A program made the position numbers and the translations under genes. Below are positions 9,248 through 14,120 of a DNA stretch of 14,120 bases, piece after piece. Source of the stretch: Phoronis ovalis (Eukaryota; Phoronida; Phoronidae). The stretch lies in assembly GCA_028565635.1 (NCBI GenBank), contig JAOXYB010034162.1:1-14120 (forward strand), given 5' to 3'. The notes beneath the pieces are model-generated. The model was not told where the DNA came from. It saw only the letters and a list, made by a program, of their open reading frames with translations, and ran no database searches. Numbering within the stretch: the stretch's first letter is position 1; the number at the start of each line of letters is the position of its first letter.

Positions 9248-10385
9248 AAAGTAGTACCATAAAAAAAATGCCTTCAAAATATTTGCTTGTAGGAACCCAG
9301 ATAACTTGGAGTAAGCAGATATGGTATTCTAATTCATCTTTGCTTCTCTTTTGAAGTGATAGGCTTTATTAGCCTTGTAAACAATCTATCCAAATAAAGA
9401 TTCTACTAAAATGTCTTTGCTTGAGGCATACTCAATTTAATTCCACTTGGTGTTCCAGAGAATTGTAGATGACAAAAAGTAGCTCATGCAATTTTCTAGA
9501 AGTTCTACTAAAAGATGTATAATTTTGGACACAAAAAGTTAGATATTCAATATTATTTTTTCGTCTGAACTTTGTATTGTCTAATAATAGGCAATTAAAG
9601 TGCTCAATTTACTTTGAAAAGAAGTGCCACAGGCTTTAGAATGCTTTTAAAAATATAGATGTTGTTGAAGTAACAGGCATGCTAGATTCATTTTGTGACT
9701 ATTTTAAAATTAAAACTCAAAACCCCCAAATGTTTTTAATTGTTACACCTGTATCTTTATGTATTACAAAGCATGGATTGAGAAACTTCAAGAAGGGATG
9801 GTTTGTTAAAGAAGGGCTAAAAAGCAATATTTTGAGAGATTTTGACATTATTTTTTAATAAACTGAATATTTTTATGGTGCCATCATGATCAGACTGATG
9901 AGTCAGTCAAAGAGATAACCAGACCCATTAGCTATATAATTACCTTCCACTGACATAGTGTGATAGCAGCAGGCTTGCTAATGAATTGAGTAAGGAGTGT
10001 GTGTTTGCCAATTATAACTCTATTCAAATGTGACTTTATACTAAATATACGGTCCCAAATATACACTGAAGTATAGTGGAAAAGGTGCTAAAACAGGCAA
10101 GTTTTGCCCTCACTTTTTTATGAAAATCAAGAAATTATGGCATTTGTCAAGTTGTTTAAATGTTAGACTTGTGTCTAGCTTTTGGAAAGTATTTCCTGCC
10201 AAACTTTTGCTTGCAGCCAAAAATAATTTCACAATTTACTTTCACTGTTACATGCTAAAAATACTTTATTCAACACACAGATAAGAACTTTAAAGGCTTG
10301 TGGGCAAATTCAAGGTAAACAATTTTGACAACCATGATTTTATCATATCAAATTTTCAGCAGTTTTTAATCTCAAGTACTTTTAG
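9248..10385. other. AT-rich non-coding stretch
   Basis: No supported gene. The 62-codon plus-strand frame at 10300-10488 overlaps a better-looking frame at 10386-10565 and is probably a shadow or chance. The GC-richer piece near 9880-9990 has no frame longer than about 30 codons and no recognisable repeat. Confidence 0.55.
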
Positions 10386-10565
10386 CCATGTTTTTTTAAA
10401 TATTTTAAGTGCTTTACAAGCTTCATACACAGTTGTGACTGGATCAGGAGTAAACACAATGGTGAAGCAACTGCAGTGGGTGCAGTGAATGCAGGATTCA
10501 AATTGAAATTTACTGAATTTTATAATGAAATTACAGATATTATTTTTCAGGCTCGTGAATTTTAA
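10386..10565 (+). CDS. Candidate terminal exon or exon relic (unknown protein)
   Basis: A pyrimidine-rich tract ending CTTTTAG (10379-10385) precedes 59 open codons and a TAA at 10563-10565. AATAAATAAA starts at 10575, ten bases after the stop, so this could be a last exon with a polyadenylation signal. The peptide includes HSCDWIRSKHNGEATAV, then NAGFKLKFTEFYNEITDIIF and ends QAREF. The central AT-poor patch has a short GCAGTG direct repeat (10470-10495). A 45-codon minus-strand frame and another plus frame over the same patch are also open, which shows how stop-poor it is. No domain is recognised, and AATAAA is frequent in this DNA. Confidence 0.22.
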   Translation, partial: PCFFKYFKCFTSFIHSCDWIRSKHNGEATAVGAVNAGFKLKFTEFYNEITDIIFQAREF

Positions 10566-10649
10566 GATTTATAAAATAAATAAAAAGGATGTAGCTAAAG
10601 TTTAGAATGTACCTCATATGGAAACATTCTGTTATAAAAATTCATTTTA

Positions 10650-10692
10650 CTCTACTCTATATTTGTAATATTATTACAAATATAGAGTAGAG
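10650..10692. repeat. Perfect 43-base palindrome
   Basis: The arms CTCTACTCTATATTTGTAAT (10650-10669) and its exact reverse complement (10673-10692) flank ATT, whose outer bases also pair. The result is 21 base pairs around one central base. It would extrude as a cruciform, or fold as a hairpin if transcribed. The flanking bases do not extend the pairing. No target duplication is visible. Confidence 0.95.
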
Positions 10693-10844
10693 ACATGGCA
10701 TATATTTAATAATCACTCTAATTACATCTTTAAACTTCACAGTATAAGATCCAATGTGTTAAGTCTTAAATTAACAAACAAGTCAAACGTTGGTGCCTAA
10801 AATGTTCTCAGGCAAAACCAGGATTTGAATAGCAAATTTGGGTG

Positions 10845-10863
10845 TTTTTTTTTGGGGGGGGGG
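10845..10863 (+). repeat. T9G10 homopolymer junction
   Basis: Nine T are followed directly by ten G. It is the third G-run of nine or more in this AT-rich window. Length is likely variable between individuals and prone to sequencing error. Confidence 0.9.
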
Positions 10864-11044
10864 AATCACAGAAACAAAAAATGCTATTGGAGATGGTTAA
10901 ATCTGGAATAGTAATACTATTGTAGTTAATATATGGTCATAAAGAGATAACAGAACCACATGCTACCAATATATCACAGTGGGACTGATAAACTTGTTTA
11001 TTTACAACTAATTACAACCTTTTTATTGCCTCCACAATTAAGGG

Positions 11045-11389
11045 CTAATCATACAGAAGTATTCTGGCATTTTTAATAGGCATCATCTTCAGGCAACTGT
11101 CTTCCACATCAAAACATTTAATTCTGACCTTTACAGCTACCATAAAGATTAATGTGGTAAAAATCATGGAAATAACCCATTTTGAATTATGAGCTATAAA
11201 CATCTCATTTCTAGTATTTAAATGTTTCTGAAAATGGGTAGATGTGAGACAAGAATCTGTAATATATACTCCTTTGAAAATTATTAATTTAATACTACAT
11301 AATAAAACAAAAATTGCTGTCACTAAATAAATTGCCCATCTGTATTGATCCAGTGCAACAATTTTTGTTTTATTATGTAATATTTTCAT
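11045..11389 (-). CDS. Unassigned 114-codon frame with two membrane-like segments
   Basis: The frame starts at an ATG inside the inverted repeat at 11296-11428, so its first ten or so residues are repeat-encoded. Residues about 18-38 (WAIYLVTAIFVLLCSIKLII) and 71-90 (WVISMIFTTLIFMVAVKVRI) are hydrophobic enough to span a membrane. The rest is mixed polar, and the end is basic and closes with RILLYD. T-rich codons make hydrophobic runs common in AT-rich noise. By a rough estimate at one-third GC, about 0.3 frames this long are expected by chance in the window. No start context, splice sites or family support it. Confidence 0.15.
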   Translation of the reverse strand: MKILHNKTKIVALDQYRWAIYLVTAIFVLLCSIKLIIFKGVYITDSCLTSTHFQKHLNTRNEMFIAHNSKWVISMIFTTLIFMVAVKVRIKCFDVEDSCLKMMPIKNARILLYD

Positions 11390-11428
11390 ATTACATAATT
11401 ATTATGTAACATTTTCATATTACATAAT
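11296..11428. repeat. Nested inverted and direct repeats
   Basis: A perfect 21-base inverted repeat (11296-11316 against 11359-11379, outer end TACATAATAAAAC) encloses a 42-base loop. It runs into two tandem 29-base units (11372-11400 and 11401-11428) that differ at one base. Each unit is itself an 11-base inverted repeat (ATTATGTAATA and TATTACATAAT) around TTTTCA. The final TTACATAATAAAGCAAAAG resembles the left outer arm in direct orientation. The pattern suggests repeated foldback copying of one motif. Confidence 0.9.
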
Positions 11429-13158
11429 AAAGCAAAAGAACTTTCCCAACTTAATCTTTCAAGCTCTGACTTAAACATCAGTTTTTTTTACCAGGAATCT
11501 ATATACACAGCATTTTTTATTTTGTTACATTTTTGCTGTTTATTCCAGTGCAGGTCTCGTATTATATAATGGTACGAACAGTTCAACAAATCTTGTACCA
11601 AATGTTTTGAATCATGTCTTATCTAAATTTATAATTTCTGCTGGCCAACCCTGGATACTTTAATAGAATCCAGTAATATAGTACAAATGGGGAATATCTC
11701 TAATAATCTAACTTACAAGTGTAGCTAAGCAGTAAAGCAGTCCCAGGCAGACCAAGAAATTAACACATAGTTATGATGATCATACAGTGATAAAACAACA
11801 TAAAATCACTTCCTTAAATCCAGGTGTTGGAAGTCATGGTCACAGGTGTGAGATCATACCACATATGTTTTATAATGATGATTATGTAAGGGACAGGCAT
11901 AAAGACATGTGGCTACAAGATGAGTACACACTAGACATGAATCAAATGGAATTTTATAGCACCTGGGACATTTAGCATACTTGGTATGAAAAATGTAAAA
12001 ATAGTTGGGTTGCTGAGTAAAATAAATTATCAGCAATAAATGCATCATAGAACATTCTACTGATATAGAGTATCACAGTATGAATGAAAGAATGAAGATG
12101 TATAGACCCCCCTCCAGGCAGTGTATTTTTTTAAAAATATATGTATATATTCTCATTCAAGCTAATTAGACTCTAATTAGGCTTAGTTGCATTGAATGCT
12201 CAAAGGAAACAGATCATTGGTATCATTTTAAGGAAGTCACCTCTAACAGTGGTAACCATATGCTACCAAAATATTTCCTCAAGTTTCTTCTCAAAACAAA
12301 CCAGATCTGCTTACTAATGGTTTGTGGATAAACTGACAAGTTTTTGTGGAAACAGTAACTGTAATAATGAAACCTGCTGAGAGCTGGCCACCCAATATAT
12401 GAGGACAATTTTGTTACAAAACAATAGTGGTTTTGTTTCAATAATATGCAGTTTATCCCTCTGTGTTGACACAGACATGTGAGAGTATGGGAAAATCTTC
12501 CTAGTGTCCCTATGTTTACAAGCTTATTTTACCCTGGAAAACAAACATGCATGCTGTTCTTTTCTTTTAAGGAATATAAATGTTAGTAAAAAGAAATGTG
12601 CTAAACTTTTAGCTCAAAGGGAGTATAAATTAAATACAAAAAATAAATCTAATTCAGCCTGCTCTACTCTTCCAACTGAACTAAGTATTTTTTTCCTGGA
12701 CTTCCAATAAAACTATGTGCTAAAATTACTATAAAAGTGCCAATTTCTTTTGATGAAATGTGTACTTGATTTATACAGATATGCAGCTGATGGAATTAAT
12801 TTAGACTCATGTAATGATTTGGTTACCAGTTTATGAAGTCTAATTTGAAGCAAAGTGAAGGAATGTCTGGGATTCACAGCATAATTGAAAGTTTATAGCA
12901 GAAATGTTGAATAAAATGACATGTCAAAGCCACACAATAATTTTTTTTAAAGGTAAAGAGCCTACGAACTTTAATATTTTTATCTGCCACAGGAGTGCAC
13001 AGGGATCCGTAAACTTTAAGTTAAAGAACTTGCAATAACAGAGGGGATAACACTTGAATAGGGACCCATTTATTTTATTTTATGCTCTACTGTAATATAC
13101 CTCTGAACTGTAAATGAGGTATTTAACCATTATACTTGAACAACTGTTTCAACATCAT
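11429..13158. other. AT-rich non-coding stretch
   Basis: No supported gene. Short frames at 11787-11975 (plus), 12223-12441 (minus) and 12504-12710 (plus) have no domain and sit within chance length. A C-run near 12106-12113 (GTATAGACCCCCCTCCAGG) may mark the end of an old repeat, but no partner end was found. A paired TAATTA site is listed separately. Confidence 0.55.
12162..12180. promoter_or_regulatory. Paired CTAATTAG sites
   Basis: Two perfect self-complementary CTAATTAG octamers at 12162-12169 and 12173-12180 are separated by ACT, so their centres are 11 bases apart, about one helical turn. TAATTA is the core site of many homeodomain proteins. The spacing would put two dimers or monomers on the same DNA face. 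AT-rich sequence yields single TAATTA sites often, but octamer pairs are less common. Confidence 0.3.
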
Positions 13159-13166
13159 CATATTTT
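13159..13166. repeat. Target-site duplication, left
   Basis: CATATTTT directly precedes the left inverted end of the element at 13167-13578 and is repeated exactly at 13579-13586. The duplication marks the insertion event and fixes both element borders. Confidence 0.85.
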
Positions 13167-13578
13167 CCCGGGGGAGGGGTACTCAAGCTTTTTACGTGGA
13201 TATGCCGCGGAACCCAACCCAAAATTTTAGGCTTTGGTAACAAACCCAATCCAAATTTTTGGAAATTTTAAGGTAGCAATCCAAATTTTGTGAAATATAA
13301 GGGTAGCAATCCAAAATTTTAAAACATATGAGTATAGCAATCCATTTTTACGCAAACTGACTGATACAAATCAAATTCCAAAATTTATTTATAAATACAA
13401 ACCTAAAATTAATCCAAATTATTTGCTGCAAGCAGTGGGTAGCAATCTAAATTTTTGAATATCCTTATGGTAGCAATACAAAAATATACAGTAAAAATTA
13501 AGTATACAATCCAAATCCAAAATTTTTAACCGGGCTGCACGCTCCCACCAAAAATAACTTGAGTACCCTCCCCCCGGG
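13167..13578. mobile_element. 412-base non-autonomous DNA transposon (MITE-like) with internal minisatellite
   Basis: The ends are 21-base inverted repeats (13167-13187 and 13558-13578). Both read CCCGGGGG, then a G/A-variable pair, then GGGTACTCAAG, with 19 of 21 identical. A perfect 8-base target duplication flanks it. Inside, from about 13240 to 13540, roughly nine diverged 30-31-base monomers centre on GGTAGCAATCCAAATTTT. Clear copies start their TAGCAA core at 13274, 13304, 13335, 13440 and 13471, with weaker ones near 13365 and 13396. No transposase is encoded, so it must have been moved by a protein made elsewhere. Eight-base duplications are known from hAT- and P-type superfamilies, but the CCCGGG end is not a typical hAT end, so the family is left open. 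Well-kept ends suggest fairly recent insertion. Confidence 0.85.
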
Positions 13579-13586
13579 CATATTTT
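13579..13586. repeat. Target-site duplication, right
   Basis: CATATTTT here directly follows the right inverted end and is identical to 13159-13166. Confidence 0.85.
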
Positions 13587-14120
13587 GTTAACATGTAATC
13601 GCTTTATTTTCTCCTACTATCATATTCGATTTTCACAATTCTATACTAAAGTTCCTATTAAGTTTTCCCTTAAGACTTTACCAAGACAGCCTAGCTAAAA
13701 TTTTAACAGAAATCATTAGTTTAAGAGGGAAATCTTTATGCAACACATAATGTCATAAATATCAGTGTGTATATGTACAATATCAAACTTATAAACTTTA
13801 TATAAATGAATTAAATTTAAAATTAATCATAATTTAAAGTAACATTATTAGTAAGAAAGTCTAGTCACCACTATCAGCTGCAATTAGTTTGGATGGAAAA
13901 TTACAGAAACTGCTTATATAAAGTATAAAACTGACTGTATGTCATTTGCATATATAGGGACCTGGTTTGTTGGTTTGTACACTACTGGTCCAAATCAAAG
14001 TTTGAAGAGTCACCAAAAGGACAAGGATCTGGTATAATCAGCAGTTATCAAAGATAAATTACTATAGATGTAACAACAGGAAGGGTGAGCTACTTGGAAA
14101 CAATCTCATAAATAACAAGC
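13587..14120. other. AT-rich non-coding stretch with an octamer site
   Basis: No frame or repeat is supported. A perfect POU octamer, ATTTGCAT (13944-13951), lies about 28 bases after a TATATAAAG string (13916-13924). The order and spacing do not match a known promoter layout and both may be chance. Confidence 0.5.

Larger units (their letters stand above)
10566..11044. other. Non-coding stretch with palindrome and T/G run
   Basis: Apart from the 43-base palindrome at 10650-10692 and the T9G10 run at 10845-10863, which are listed separately, I see no gene or repeat here. Confidence 0.6.

Noticed and set aside
10662-10680. Replication nonanucleotide-like TAATATTA at the palindrome tip as a virus-type origin
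   Set aside because: The central bases read TAATATTATTAC and do not match TAATATTAC. No Rep-like gene is present.
12223-12441. 72-codon minus-strand frame as an exon
   Set aside because: The translation is aromatic-rich and shows no domain, as expected from AT-rich noise.
13916-13951. TATA-like string plus POU octamer as a small nuclear RNA promoter
   Set aside because: The order and spacing are wrong for known layouts and no snRNA-like sequence follows.

Overview
This window looks like AT-rich, largely non-coding DNA from an animal nuclear genome. By eye about one third of the bases are G or C. There is no bacterial-style gene packing, stop codons are dense in all six frames, CpG is rare, and long stretches resemble intron or intergenic sequence. 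G-runs, foldback-type repeats and short minisatellites suggest an aquatic invertebrate (for example a mollusc, cnidarian or brachiopod). That placement is an inference and no marker gene confirms it. I found no rRNA, tRNA, CRISPR array, complete transposase or reverse transcriptase, and no full gene.

Layout. Positions 1-97 hold the end of a small inverted-repeat element with three GTACGAA motifs. Positions 98-5571 are plain AT-rich DNA. Positions 5572-7605 hold a diverged tandem duplication (copies 5572-6532 and 6774-7605) separated by a 240-base spacer. Each copy carries the same 102-base minus-strand candidate exon with conserved AG and GT borders. The exon is open at 6278-6379 but has a stop in its copy at 7336-7437. 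A further minus-strand candidate exon lies in the spacer (6570-6735), and its phase matches the donor of the broken exon. Copy 2 also contains a G-run followed by a ~31-base minisatellite (7151-7282).

Positions 8047-8265 hold four CpG-centred palindromes, including two perfect TGACGTCA sites, and may be a regulatory element. Positions 9053-9236 (minus) and 10386-10565 (plus) are GC-richer open patches with splice acceptors and may be exons or exon relics. A perfect 43-base palindrome lies at 10650-10692. A nested inverted and direct repeat lies at 11296-11428, at the start of an unassigned two-membrane-segment reading frame. The best-supported feature is a 412-base non-autonomous transposable element at 13167-13578, with near-perfect 21-base inverted ends, a perfect 8-base target-site duplication and ~31-base internal repeats.

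No functional system is visible. The candidate exons are mostly on the minus strand and could be pieces of one intron-rich gene or of decayed tandem copies, but the sequence does not settle this. Open frames of 60 codons or so are expected by chance at this base composition, so all coding calls are low confidence.
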